Below, piece after piece: positions 9,059 through 17,752 of a stretch of DNA of 64,000 bases. Within the stretch, counting starts at the first letter, position 1; the number at the start of each line of letters is the position of its first letter. The DNA is from Campylobacterales bacterium (GTDB taxonomy: Bacteria > Campylobacterota > Campylobacteria > Campylobacterales > Sulfurimonadaceae). The stretch spans positions 62,001-126,000 of the forward strand of contig JAFGUB010000052.1 in assembly GCA_016938735.1 (NCBI GenBank), written 5' to 3'. Made by a program: the position numbers and the translations under genes. The notes beneath the pieces were generated by a model that was given only the letters and a program-made list of their open reading frames with translations, had not been told where the DNA came from and searched no databases.

Positions 9059-9840
9059 GATTTCTCCTTGCGATTGGCAAATGTAAATGAGTAGGGGATC
9101 ATCTTGACCTCCAACGACGGTGATTTTTGTACGGTGATATGACGCGTAAAGCGCTCGGACTTGGGATAGACCAGATACAGCGCGTCAATGGGCTCTTTTT
9201 CTAACTGCTCAAAAGCTGCCTCCAGATGCGGTTTTCGCTGTGCGATATTTTTGGGATCGACCTGCCTCCAGCGCGGATAGAGCCGGGTACGCCGCCCCTC
9301 CTCATCGACGTGGATGTAGGGGGCGTCAAAGCTCACTTTGGTGTTTTTTTGTCGGGGAATACGCCGATAGACGGTCTGCGCAAAAAGGGTGTCCAGATCG
9401 CACATCAGCGCCACTTCGCGCCCGTCAAACATCAATGCGACTACCTCTGCGGCGGGATGAGCATAGCCCGTGAGCACCGAAAATTCGCGCTCAAACTCCC
9501 AATCCCGCGCCAAATAGCGCTCGCGCGGCGTCGTACACTGCTTGAAATACTGCATCAAAAGCGGCGTCTCCGCCGCGTAGATACACACCACCCTCTGTGC
9601 CCGCTCGATGCGCGGCACCTTCAGAACAAACCCGCCCATGATGCGCTCATGCAAAATCGTGCGGATGTCTTTACGAAACAGCGTACGATCCTTCAGCGGT
9701 ATCTGCATCGAGGGCGGCAAAAAGTCGTTGAACATCGCAAAAAACATCCGGCGACGCTCACACAGCCCCTCCACCTGATAACTTTTGGGCATGATCTCCA
9801 AAGTTTTCGATTTGGATGATGCAAAGCCGATCTTACGCAT
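9046..9840 (-). CDS. Unknown protein between DUF2325 and flavodoxin genes
   Basis: A 264-residue soluble, basic protein that I do not recognise. There is no signal peptide, membrane segment or obvious cofactor motif; it has many Arg and aromatic residues, and a central stretch reading VALMFDGREVALMCDLD. It overlaps flavodoxin by 13 bases and the upstream DUF2325 gene by 8, so the three are almost certainly co-translated. That coupling suggests a role in iron or redox adaptation. Confidence 0.7.
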   Translation of the reverse strand: MRKIGFASSKSKTLEIMPKSYQVEGLCERRRMFFAMFNDFLPPSMQIPLKDRTLFRKDIRTILHERIMGGFVLKVPRIERAQRVVCIYAAETPLLMQYFKQCTTPRERYLARDWEFEREFSVLTGYAHPAAEVVALMFDGREVALMCDLDTLFAQTVYRRIPRQKNTKVSFDAPYIHVDEEGRRTRLYPRWRQVDPKNIAQRKPHLEAAFEQLEKEPIDALYLVYPKSERFTRHITVQKSPSLEVKMIPYSFTFANRKEKSCQK

Positions 9841-10126
9841 GACGGCGCTCCATCATCGAGCAGAACTCTTGCTCAATGCAGCCGCAGCCGCGACGGGTGC
9901 AGATAAGGGGAATGTTCATCTTTTTGGCCTCTTTTTTGAAGTGGCTCATGGAGTTGTGTTTGAGAAAATCGGTGAGCATAATGACGCAGTCGGTATTGGC
10001 CGGAATCTGCTTATGCGAGGTGGAGTTGCGGCGGCTATCCCAATGTTCGGTATGTTGGGCTCCTAGAGCCTTCAGACGTTCAGCCAGCGGGGCGATCTTG
10101 TCTCCGCCGATGATGAGAATGGACAT
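9833..10126 (-). CDS. DUF2325-domain small protein
   Basis: A 97-residue protein with the DUF2325 pattern: an N-terminal ILIIGGDKI strand-loop, an Asn-Ser-rich centre (RRNSTSHKQIP), NTDCVIMLTDFLKHNSM, and a Cys-rich end, CTRRGCGCIEQEFC. The C-terminal cysteines could bind a metal. Its biochemical role is unknown; the family often occurs near iron or redox genes. The start at 10126 follows GGAAGTGAAG. It heads the operon DUF2325-unknown-flavodoxin with a Fur-like site upstream. Confidence 0.75.
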   Translation of the reverse strand: MSILIIGGDKIAPLAERLKALGAQHTEHWDSRRNSTSHKQIPANTDCVIMLTDFLKHNSMSHFKKEAKKMNIPLICTRRGCGCIEQEFCSMMERRHA

Positions 10127-10186
10127 GCTTCACTTCCTTTTATGATATTAAATATCAAAATATTAGCTATTTGTTGCTTAAATGGA

Positions 10187-10206
10187 TTTGATATTTATTA
10201 TCATTA
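10187..10206 (-). promoter_or_regulatory. Fur-box-like operator before DUF2325-flavodoxin operon
   Basis: The stretch holds GATATTTATTATCATTA, close to the Fur consensus GATAATGATAATCATTATC, in an AT-rich gap upstream of the 10126 start. It predicts derepression of flavodoxin under iron limitation. Confidence 0.5.
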
Positions 10207-10211
10207 GTAGC

Positions 10212-10221
10212 TTACATGTAA
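10212..10221. repeat. TTACATGTAA palindrome, intergenic
   Basis: Exact copy immediately beside the Fur-like element, between the Spy-like gene's stop and the DUF2325 gene. Confidence 0.9.
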
Positions 10222-10259
10222 CCGATGCGGCCTGATGGCTCAAGCCGCTCCGAAGCGAT

Positions 10260-10685
10260 TTAACGCTGATGCTCTTTCATCTGCCTGAGCAGCTCAAGCA
10301 CCTCTTCGTACTTCTCTACGCCCAATACCTCGCGCGTTTTGTTGAGCGCATCGATATGCACCTCGGTCAGTTCACGCTTCACTTTGGTGAGCGCATCCAG
10401 ATCGACGGCGACCTCTTTTTGGGTTTTACCCTCTTTGACCACCGCTTTTTTGATCCGCTTCTCGATCTCGTCGGCCTGATCAAACAGCGTATGGATTTTG
10501 TTGGGGAAAACGTCGATCACCTCTTTTTGCAGGCGTTCGTTTTGCTGTGCGCTGAGCCCCAGCTTCTCTTCGTGCATCTTGAGCGCCTTTAGCGGATGGG
10601 GCAAAGCCACCAGCTCATCGACGATATGGTTGCCGTCAGCAGCCAGCGTACCGCACAACAGCGCTATGGAGAATAGGTATTTCAA
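10260..10685 (-). CDS. Periplasmic Spy/CpxP-like helical protein
   Basis: A 141-residue exported helical protein with the shape of Spy/CpxP (LTXXQ) chaperone-like proteins: a signal peptide (about 1-16), the LGLSAQQNERL motif near residue 42 and long charged helices. Members bind unfolded proteins or respond to metal stress in the periplasm. The start is TTG at 10685, with AAAGGAAC before it. A Fur-like element lies at 10751-10772, linking it to iron. Confidence 0.68.
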   Translation of the reverse strand: MKYLFSIALLCGTLAADGNHIVDELVALPHPLKALKMHEEKLGLSAQQNERLQKEVIDVFPNKIHTLFDQADEIEKRIKKAVVKEGKTQKEVAVDLDALTKVKRELTEVHIDALNKTREVLGVEKYEEVLELLRQMKEHQR

Positions 10686-10750
10686 TGGAGTTCCTTTAGG
10701 ATTAAATAGAGGCGTAGCCTAAACCGAACTATAGAGTAAGCAGCCTTATA

Positions 10751-10772
10751 TAATCATAATAACCATTATCAT
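10751..10772 (-). promoter_or_regulatory. Fur-box-like operator before Spy-like gene
   Basis: TAATCATAATAACCATTATCAT resembles two overlapping Fur half-sites and lies about 65 bases upstream of the TTG start, in the divergent gap of 10686-10929. Confidence 0.5.
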
Positions 10773-10809
10773 ATAATACTTATCGCTTGCTTTTATCGCT
10801 CCGCAATCC

Positions 10810-10819
10810 TTACATGTAA
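10810..10819. repeat. TTACATGTAA palindrome, intergenic
   Basis: Exact copy in the middle of the divergent gap, flanked on both sides by Fur-like elements. Confidence 0.9.
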
Positions 10820-10842
10820 TAAAAACGGCTTCAGGGGCCAGA

Positions 10843-10920
10843 GGAATCAATGATAATGATATTCAACAAAATATTGATTTAAGCCTCTCTATTCTATAAT
10901 TTTGATAATTACTATCAAAG
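10843..10920 (+). promoter_or_regulatory. Promoter with two Fur-box-like sites for the tiny-gene operon
   Basis: AATGATAATGATATT (10849-10863) and TTTGATAATTACTATCAAA (10901-10919) look like Fur half-site arrays. A -10 type TATAAT sits at 10894-10899 between them, and AAGGAG follows at once for the 10930 start. The layout predicts strong iron repression. Confidence 0.5.
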
Positions 10921-10929
10921 GAGCTACCC

Positions 10930-11148
10930 ATGAGTTTTTCTCTTCCCGTCGTCGCGGAACCCGATTTCAATCTCTTTGCCATGACGCACGATCTGCGCTA
11001 CTATCTTCAGGAACACTACGCCATCCCCGTGAGCAAAATCGAGCATGTTTTTTTGTGGGGCGAGCGTATCGACTTCTCGCTGCGCGAAGTGTCGCTGTGC
11101 GAAAGCGTCGCACCGTGGTATCAGCAACTGATGCTCAAAGCCGCTTGA
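10930..11148 (+). CDS. Small unknown protein A of an iron-responsive gene run
   Basis: A 72-residue protein with no recognisable family, signal peptide or membrane segment. It is rich in aromatic and acidic residues. The start is supported by AAGGAGCTACCC directly before ATG. It is first of three tiny plus-strand genes behind a promoter with Fur-like sites. Confidence 0.6.
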   Translation: MSFSLPVVAEPDFNLFAMTHDLRYYLQEHYAIPVSKIEHVFLWGERIDFSLREVSLCESVAPWYQQLMLKAA

Positions 11149-11161
11149 AGCGAGACCGAAG

Positions 11162-11389
11162 ATGCCGACCTGCTTTTTGATCGATACGATGGACAACGGC
11201 TATACATGGCAGGATTTTGATCTCTTTGACGTCGGCGTGGAGTACGCCACGGAGGTGCTCGAAATCCCCGAAGAGTATCTCGAATCGGTGGTGAGCTATT
11301 ACGGAAAGCACATCGAAATCACCCTAATCGAGACACCCCAATACACCCAGGAGGATTGGTACTATGCGCTTCTTCCCTACGCCGCCTAA
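11162..11389 (+). CDS. Small unknown acidic protein B
   Basis: A 75-residue, strongly acidic protein rich in Tyr, Asp and Glu. No family was recognised. It begins 13 bases after the previous stop and overlaps the next tiny gene by 26 bases, so the three genes are probably made from one transcript. Confidence 0.55.
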   Translation: MPTCFLIDTMDNGYTWQDFDLFDVGVEYATEVLEIPEEYLESVVSYYGKHIEITLIETPQYTQEDWYYALLPYAA

Positions 11390-11507
11390 ACGCCCCGGGC
11401 CCAACGAGCCTTATTATACCTGCGTCGAAACGTTCGAATTGACCTTTGCGCTGCTGCTGTGCGGCGGATTGTGGTACATGGCGGCCTTCATAGCCGAACA
11501 TATGTAA
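11364..11507 (+). CDS. 47-residue single-pass membrane peptide C
   Basis: This short frame begins at ATG 11364 with CAGGAGG at a good distance and ends with TAA at 11505-11507. The peptide has a Pro/Arg-rich N-terminus (RFFPTPPKRPGP) and one hydrophobic segment (about residues 26-44). Such small single-span proteins are often auxiliary subunits of membrane complexes; which complex is unknown. It overlaps gene B by 26 bases, which favours translational coupling. Confidence 0.55.
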   Translation: MRFFPTPPKRPGPNEPYYTCVETFELTFALLLCGGLWYMAAFIAEHM

Positions 11508-11558
11508 TCCTTCGGAGCCTCAAAGCAATTTTTGAGCGCACACGGGTGACGGGGGCCT

Positions 11559-12632
11559 TTAGGCGTAGTAACGCTTCAGAGCGTCCATCTTGCGCCCCAT
11601 ATTCAGCAGCGCCATATCGGCGATCACCAGCGCCGCCATCGCTTCGCACACCACGCTGCCGCGTATTGCGACGCAGGGGTCGTGTCGTCCTTTGAGCGCG
11701 CACTCGACCTCCTCGCCTGAGGTGTTGAGGGTCTGCTGGGCAATGAAGATCGAAGGGGTGGGTTTAAAATGCACCTTAAGCGTAATCGCGTCGCCGTTGC
11801 TGATCCCGCCAAGGATTCCTCCGGCGTGATTGCTCTCAAACCCCTTACATGTAAGCGGATCGTTGTTTTGGCTGCCGCGCATTTTGGCCGCTTCTACCCC
11901 CTCGCCGATCTCGACCGCTTTGGCGGCGTTGATGCCCATCATGGCAGATGCAAGGAGGGCGTCAAGTTTATAATACATCGGCTCGCCCAGCCCCGCAGGA
12001 GCGCCTTCGATACGCACTTTGACCACCCCGCCGACCGAATCGTGGGCGTTTTTGGCCTCTAAAATCGCCGCTTTTTGCGCCGCTTCGGCACGTAGATCGA
12101 GTGCGAAAATCTCGCTTTGCATGGCGTAGTCAAAATCCTCCGCCAAGCCTTCGATCCCCGCGACGGCGCAGACGCCGCTCTTACATGTAATGCCCAGTTC
12201 GCGCAGCATCAGCTTGGCAATCGCGCCTGCGGCAACCCGCGCGGCCGTCTCGCGCGCACTCGATCGTCCGCCGCCTCGGTAGTCGCGGATACCGTATTTG
12301 TGAAAATAGGTGTAGTCGGCATGGCCGGGACGGAAGATGTTTTTGACGTTTTCATAATCTTTGGACTTCTGATCGCCGTTATAGATCACCATCGCTATGG
12401 GGGTGCCGGTGCTTAAGCCCTCAAAGACGCCGCTCAGAATCTGCACGACGTCCCCCTCTTTGCGCGCGGTGGCAAAGGCGTTTTGACCGGGTTTGCGCCG
12501 ATCCAGCTCACCTTGGATGAAGGCTTCATCGATAGCGAGTCCCGCAGGCACACCGTCCACCACGCAGCCCAGCGCCACCCCGTGCGACTCTCCGAAGGTA
12601 CTAAAAGCGAAACGCTCCCCGAATCGGTTCAT
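11559..12632 (-). CDS. aroC: Chorismate synthase
   Basis: A 357-residue enzyme that turns 5-enolpyruvylshikimate-3-phosphate into chorismate, using reduced FMN. Family signatures are visible: FSTFGESHG near the N-terminus, [14 protein letters not shown] with the Arg-rich [10 protein letters not shown], and NNDPL towards the C-terminus. AAAGGAGC lies before the start. It overlaps rnc by four bases (ATGA), forming an rnhA-rnc-aroC run typical of Campylobacterota. Two TTACATGTAA copies lie inside (11845-11854 and 12181-12190), both read with the Thr-Cys-Lys frame. Confidence 0.96.
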   Translation of the reverse strand: MNRFGERFAFSTFGESHGVALGCVVDGVPAGLAIDEAFIQGELDRRKPGQNAFATARKEGDVVQILSGVFEGLSTGTPIAMVIYNGDQKSKDYENVKNIFRPGHADYTYFHKYGIRDYRGGGRSSARETAARVAAGAIAKLMLRELGITCKSGVCAVAGIEGLAEDFDYAMQSEIFALDLRAEAAQKAAILEAKNAHDSVGGVVKVRIEGAPAGLGEPMYYKLDALLASAMMGINAAKAVEIGEGVEAAKMRGSQNNDPLTCKGFESNHAGGILGGISNGDAITLKVHFKPTPSIFIAQQTLNTSGEEVECALKGRHDPCVAIRGSVVCEAMAALVIADMALLNMGRKMDALKRYYA

Positions 12633-13309
12633 ATCAGCTCCTTTTGCAGTGCCTCAAGCGCGATCTTGGCCGCCTCTTGCTGCGCCATTTTTTTGCTCTT
12701 GCCGATCGCTGCGGCGTAGGTTTTGCCATCGATTCGCACCGCCACCTCGAACTCTTTGAGATGATCGGGCCCCCGGCTGTTGATGAGCTGATACTCCGGC
12801 GTCATGCCGAAGTGCGCCTGTGTGAGCTCCTGAAGCGCCGTCTTGTAGTCCTTGAAGAGCTCTTCGAGCGAGAGTTCACGGTAGCTCTCTTCCAAAAGCC
12901 GCGTCGTGATCTGCGTCACCCGCTCGAGCCCGCACTCCAGATAGATCGCCCCCATCAGCGCCTCGAAGGCGTTGGAGAGCAAGGAGGGCTTAGAGCGTCC
13001 CTTGTTGTTCTCTTCGGCGCTTGAAAGATAGATAAAGCGCCCCAGATCAAGCGCGTTGGCCAGACGGGTGAAGCCCTCTTCATTCACCAGCGAGGCGCGC
13101 AGCTTGGAGAGCTTGCCCTCATCGTGGCGCGGAAAATGCTTGAACAGATATTCGCCGACGACCAGATCGAGCACCGCGTCGCCTAGAAACTCCAGACGCT
13201 CATTATTGTAGGGCTGCTTAAAGCTTTTGTGCGTCAGCGCTTCAATAAGGAGCTTCTTCTCTTTAAATCGGTATCCCAGCCGCTCTTGCAGCAGATCTAA
13301 CTCATCCAT
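12629..13309 (-). CDS. rnc: Ribonuclease III
   Basis: A 226-residue double-strand-specific RNase for rRNA and mRNA processing. The signature [12 protein letters not shown] is near residue 38 and the C-terminal double-stranded-RNA-binding domain follows ([30 protein letters not shown]). The longer open frame upstream lies inside rnhA; the start at 13309 has AAAAAGGAAAAG before it and gives the normal family length. Confidence 0.96.
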   Translation of the reverse strand: MDELDLLQERLGYRFKEKKLLIEALTHKSFKQPYNNERLEFLGDAVLDLVVGEYLFKHFPRHDEGKLSKLRASLVNEEGFTRLANALDLGRFIYLSSAEENNKGRSKPSLLSNAFEALMGAIYLECGLERVTQITTRLLEESYRELSLEELFKDYKTALQELTQAHFGMTPEYQLINSRGPDHLKEFEVAVRIDGKTYAAAIGKSKKMAQQEAAKIALEALQKELI

Positions 13310-13739
13310 TGACTTTTCCTTTTTTGAATTGTTCCGCTTCGCCTCTGGCGATGGCGTCGCAGCGCTCGTTCTCCGCGTGGCCGTCATGCCCGCGCACCCA
13401 GGTTGCCCTGACGCGGTGCGGAGCGCTTACATGTAAGTACTCCTGCCACAGATCGGGGTTTTTGACTTTGGCAAAACGCTTCTTCACCCACCCCTCAAGC
13501 CACTCTTCGATCCCTTTGGTGACGTAGCTTGAATCACTCACGATCTCCACGTCGCACGGCTCTTTGAGCGCGCGCAGCCCTTCGATGACGGCGCGCAGCT
13601 CCATGCGGTTGTTGGTGGTGTGCGGCTCGCCGCCGCTGATGATGCGTTCGACGTCGCCGTAGCGCAAAATCGCGCCATATCCGCCGGGCCCGGGGTTGCC
13701 CAGCGCGGAACCGTCACAAAAAAGAGTGATTGCTTTCAA
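13302..13739 (-). CDS. rnhA: Ribonuclease HI
   Basis: A 145-residue enzyme that cuts RNA in RNA-DNA hybrids. Catalytic carboxylates are seen in [16 protein letters not shown] (Asp9), MELRAV (Glu) and SDSSYV (Asp). It starts with TTG at 13739 after AAGGAA and overlaps rnc by 8 bases. A TTACATGTAA copy (13427-13436) encodes LHV near the C-terminus. Confidence 0.95.
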   Translation of the reverse strand: MKAITLFCDGSALGNPGPGGYGAILRYGDVERIISGGEPHTTNNRMELRAVIEGLRALKEPCDVEIVSDSSYVTKGIEEWLEGWVKKRFAKVKNPDLWQEYLHVSAPHRVRATWVRGHDGHAENERCDAIARGEAEQFKKGKVNG

Positions 13740-14754
13740 AAAATTCCTTGGTCAGAATCGGCTCGGCCACCACACTGTCGATAGCGCGGCAGCTCGGACA
13801 GCGATGAAAAGCGAAGGGGAAGACCTGCTTGCACTCGCGGCATAGGTACTCAAACTGCAAGGTCGCCCCCCGCTCCGAACCACGGCGCAGTTTGATCAGC
13901 ACATCAAACTCGAACACCTCGCTTGATGACGCCAGATCCACAACGCCGCGTGCGCTGAAAAGCTCCCGCAGATAGCCGTTTGATGCAATTATATCCAAAT
14001 CAAGCGCCCCCTCCTCAAGCCGCCACAGCAGGTCGGCGATGCGCCCGCACTGCGATTGATCGAGGTAGCGCCACGCCAGATCAGGAGCATGTGCAAAAAG
14101 ATACTCGTAAGCCAAATACGAGAGACTGCGCTGCGATCCAAACTCATCCACCAGCCGCAAAGCCTTCTCACGCACGTCGCCTGAAGCGCTCAAAAGGGCC
14201 CGCACCTGAAGATAGAGCTTCTCTTTACGTACATCCACACCCAGCTCTTCAAGCGGCTCTAGCACCTCGATCGCCTTATGAAACTGCCGCAGTTGCTCAT
14301 ATACCAACAGCAGTGCCTGCAGCGCCTGAGGCGTTCTGGGATGCACCTGCAAAATCTGCATGAAGATCTCTTTGGAACGTTCCAGAAAACCGGCCTTGAG
14401 ATAGATCTGCCCCAGCAAGAGCATGATATCCGGACGCGTGCCGCCGCCTCGACGCTGCTCGATCAGGTTTTGATAGATTTCAATCGCCTTTTCGAAATCA
14501 CCCCCCTTCTCATACGCATGCGCCAGCAGCAACCACGATTTCTCGGAGAGTCCGCCGCTTTGAATGAGCGCTTTAAGCTCCGTTTCGCCGCTGAGTCTGT
14601 GAAACTGCTTGGCAAAGCGTTCGAGTGCGCGGTCGTCCTCTTTGATCTTATGGCGCCCCCACCAATAGCTAAAGGTAGCGACAATAAAGACCAGCGTAAA
14701 AAAGACGATTACCCCAAAAAGTGGATCGCGAAACTCGATAAACAGCGCTTCCAC
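13714..14754 (-). CDS. LapB-like TPR membrane protein
   Basis: A 346-residue protein with one N-terminal transmembrane segment (about 10-32), a run of TPR-type helices (about 45-280) and a C-terminal zinc-ribbon-like module with two Cys pairs, CREC and CPSC (near 308-325). This is the architecture of LapB/YciM, which controls lipopolysaccharide synthesis in Proteobacteria through a rubredoxin-like domain. Function is inferred by architecture only. It starts with GTG and overlaps rnhA by 26 bases. Confidence 0.68.
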   Translation of the reverse strand: MEALFIEFRDPLFGVIVFFTLVFIVATFSYWWGRHKIKEDDRALERFAKQFHRLSGETELKALIQSGGLSEKSWLLLAHAYEKGGDFEKAIEIYQNLIEQRRGGGTRPDIMLLLGQIYLKAGFLERSKEIFMQILQVHPRTPQALQALLLVYEQLRQFHKAIEVLEPLEELGVDVRKEKLYLQVRALLSASGDVREKALRLVDEFGSQRSLSYLAYEYLFAHAPDLAWRYLDQSQCGRIADLLWRLEEGALDLDIIASNGYLRELFSARGVVDLASSSEVFEFDVLIKLRRGSERGATLQFEYLCRECKQVFPFAFHRCPSCRAIDSVVAEPILTKEFFESNHSFL

Positions 14755-14757
14755 GCG

Positions 14758-15123
14758 CTAGGGCCTTACATGTAAAGCGTCGCGCTGCCAAACCCTTGGC
14801 GGCTCTTCGGCGCTCTCGATGCGCGCAATGCGCTCTTGCTCATCGGGATAGATCCGAAGAAGTGGTTCGCCACCGCGCGAAACGATGATCATGCGATGAC
14901 GTACGCCCCCTTCCATGCGGCTGTAGCCTTGCGCCTCGCAGCCCGGCAACGCAGCAGCGATGCGGGATGGCTCAAAAGCGACGGATCCGTCAAGCGTATT
15001 GACACCGCGCTCGTGAAACGATAAAGCGTACGGTAGACCGCGCTGCTCCGAGCAGCCGCTCAGAACCAATAAGAAGGCCCCAAAAAAAAGCGATAGAAGC
15101 AAAGCCTTAGCGCTCGCCCTCAT
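14758..15123 (-). CDS. Small lipoprotein of unknown function
   Basis: A 121-residue lipoprotein with a clear signal (LVLSGC lipobox). No family is recognised for the mature part. The open frame could extend to 15387, but that portion is antisense-phase to the acidic gene and is dominated by Met/Arg, so the start at 15123 (GAGGACG before ATG) was chosen; it overlaps the acidic gene by 17 bases. A TTACATGTAA copy (14766-14775) forms its C-terminal LHVRP. Confidence 0.7.
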   Translation of the reverse strand: MRASAKALLLSLFFGAFLLVLSGCSEQRGLPYALSFHERGVNTLDGSVAFEPSRIAAALPGCEAQGYSRMEGGVRHRMIIVSRGGEPLLRIYPDEQERIARIESAEEPPRVWQRDALHVRP

Positions 15124-15400
15124 CGTCCTCTTCGCTCTCTTCGCCCTCCTCAAGAGGTTCATCTTCGTCAAAAGCGTCAAACTCCTCTTCAAACGCATCA
15201 TCGTCAAACGCATCATCGTCGTCCATGCCGTCATCATCGCTATTTTCCAGCGCATACAAAATCGTCTCGACCTTTTCGATAAACGCCTCAAGATCGCCGT
15301 CGTAAAACCTCTTGTAGCGTAGTGCGTCTTCAATAAACTCCTCACCGCACTGCGCTTTTTGCAGTAGCTCCATGAGCTGTTCGTCACTGATTACGGACAT
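15107..15400 (-). CDS. Highly acidic small protein
   Basis: About 97 residues. The first half is helical; the second half is almost entirely Asp and Glu with a few Phe and Ala. No family is recognised. Two adjacent ATGs exist (15403 and 15400); AAGGAG sits better for the second. The acidic tail could act as a nucleic-acid mimic, metal sponge or disordered tether; none can be chosen from sequence. Confidence 0.65.
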   Translation of the reverse strand: MSVISDEQLMELLQKAQCGEEFIEDALRYKRFYDGDLEAFIEKVETILYALENSDDDGMDDDDAFDDDAFEEEFDAFDEDEPLEEGEESEEDDEGER

Positions 15401-15439
15401 CATGACTCCTTGTAAAGCTTTTTGGCTATGATACCCCAG

Positions 15440-17494
15440 CTATCCAAAAAAAGAGGGTTCCGGCGTGCGCAGAGGCGAAGCGACCGGCGGCGAAAAGTGA
15501 TACCCCTGAGCATAATCGATGCCGATCTCACGAACGATTGCGAAAATGGAGTCGTTTTCGACAAACTCGGCCACCGTCTCGATCCCCATGCGCTTGGCAA
15601 AGCCCACAATCGTCTCGACGATGATGCGCGCGTTGCGGTCATGCTCTAGCTGACGGATCATCGATCCGTCGATCTTGATAAAATCCGCCCTTAGCCGCAT
15701 TAGATAGCCGAAGTTGGAGTAACCGGTGCCGAAATCATCAATAGCGATGCGGCAGCCGTACCCTTTCATCTTGGTGATAAAGGCCTCGACCGCCTCGAAG
15801 TTCTCGATCCCCTCCGACTCCAAAAGTTCCAAAATCACTTTATCACCGACCCCATAGTGCTCCAGCATCTCCTCAAGATACTCCTGCAAAATCGGATCGA
15901 GCATATCGTCGATGGAGAGGTTGATCGAGATCGCCTCATTAAGGGTCGAAACGGTCTCAAAGGCGCTACGGATCATCGCTTTGGTGATCGAGCGGTACTG
16001 TTTGGAGCGTTTCGCCACCGTGAGGAAGTGATAGGGCGAGTAGACCGTTCCCTCCTCATCGATGAGCCTTACCAGCGCCTCATGCTTATGAATACGCCCC
16101 GTTGCGCTTTCGATGATCGGTTGGTACTAGGCGACGATACGCTCTTGCTCAATCGCCGCCTTAAGCTTCTCACTCCAGAGCAGATTACGCTCGAACTCTT
16201 TTGAGATAGAGAGCTCATGCGTATAAACAAGCAGTCGGTCCTGACGTTTTTTGACCTGTTTGAGCGCCACATCGGCAGAGGCGAGCAACGCGTCGGGAGA
16301 CTCAAACGAGATACTTCCCGACACCTCCAGCCGCAGCGTGGTCGCATCGACCGTCAAGGGCGTCGCATTAAGGGCGTCGATTAGTTCTTGGATGATCTTG
16401 ATGAAGCGATCTTTGCTCAGATAGCGGTTGAGGACCAAAAATTCGTCGGCATGCAGATGATAGAGGGTCAGCGCCTCGCTTAGACGTGCGTTTATGGACT
16501 CCGCAAATCCCTTAATAATGCGGTCGCCCACAAGGTGCCCGTAAAAGTCGTTGAGTTTACTGAAACCATCAATGTTGAGCAGCGCCACGGAAGGTGATTC
16601 CAAGCCAAGCAGATCGACGCGCAAACGCGTTCGGTTAGGCAAACCCGTCAGCATATCGGTATAGGCGCTGCGCTGGATCGCTTCGCGCTGGTCGATGGTC
16701 TCGGTGATGTCGTGACGCACTGCAATAAACGATTCGATCTCACCTACCTCATCAAGCATCGGCTTGATAATCATATCGACCCAGTAGTACCCCTCGCTTT
16801 TAGTACGGTTTTTGACAATCCCTTTCCATACTTTTTTGTCCAAAATCGTCTGCCACAGCTCCTTAAAGAGTTCGCGCGGCGTATCGGGATGACGCACAAC
16901 GCTGTGAGGATGGCCCAGCAGCTCTTCGCGGTTGTAGCCCGAGACCTCAACAAAACGCTCATTCACCTCAATAATACGTCCATATGGATCGCTTTTAGAG
17001 ACAATACTGCTGACATCAAGCGCCTCTTTGTAATCTTCAAGAAGGCGCATTTGATTCTCAAGCTCCCCGGTGCGCTCTTGCACCAGCGATTCAAGACGGC
17101 GATTGGTCTCAAAAAGCTTTTGCTCCTGCTCCAATCGCTCCGTGATGTCGTGCGCTATCGCGATGTTGTAGTCTTCGCCCTCAAAAACAACGTGCTTGAC
17201 ACGCGCTTCTACCGGAAACTTGGAGCCGTCTTTGCGGGTCAAAACGGCATAATCGACCAACGCCCCCTCTCTTTTGAGTGCGTCAAGATGGTGTAAAAAG
17301 CTCTCTTCTGCAGGATTCATAGGGGTTCTGATGGCGGGGATTCCGATAGCGCGCAGTTCTTCAAAACTGTAACCGATCTCTTTTTCCGCCGTTTCATTGC
17401 AGTACTCAATGCTTCCGTCAGAGAGCCGCAACACGAAAATCATGTCGTTGGATTGATTGAGTAGATCCGATAAAAAGTGAGCCGAACGTTTCAT
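15440..17494 (-). pseudogene. PAS-PAS-GGDEF-EAL protein interrupted by one in-frame TAG
   Basis: One continuous frame of 685 codons, except for a TAG at 16127-16129 (codon 456). Domains in order: PAS (about 10-120), PAS (about 165-285), a GGDEF-type domain with degenerate active loop HADEF, and a full EAL domain. The EAL part starts exactly at the stop: residues before it end IVA and those after read YQPIIES, then HEALVRL and DDFGTGYSN, so the phosphodiesterase motifs survive. The intact frame on both sides shows a recent point nonsense or read-through. As written, only the first 455 residues would be made. Start ATG 17494 is uncertain; a GTG at 17533 is possible. Confidence 0.82.
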
Positions 17495-17553
17495 GCTGAT
17501 GATTGTATCTAAAATAATCGCATCACTCCTCACGCCCTAGTCGTAGCAGATCG

Positions 17554-17563
17554 TTACATGTAA
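17554..17563. repeat. TTACATGTAA palindrome, intergenic
   Basis: Exact copy in the divergent gap (17495-17752) between the PAS-GGDEF-EAL gene and thrS. Confidence 0.9.
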
Positions 17564-17752
17564 AGCCCGTCCGCCCATCGAAGTCTGCAGATCAAAAAGA
17601 GATTTCAACCCTTTTTGGGTACAATTATCAGATTTTTAGAAGATTGTTTTAAAAGGGGCAACGATTTCTCTCTCGATTCACACGGGTACTTGCCGCCTCT
17701 TGAGTACTCTTCTCTCGCACCACACTCTACATGTAACAGGAACGACTCTCTT

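Noticed and set aside
14758-15387. Long form of the small lipoprotein
   Set aside because: The extra N-terminal part is a Met/Arg-rich shadow of the acidic gene; the inner start has a proper signal peptide and ribosome-binding site.
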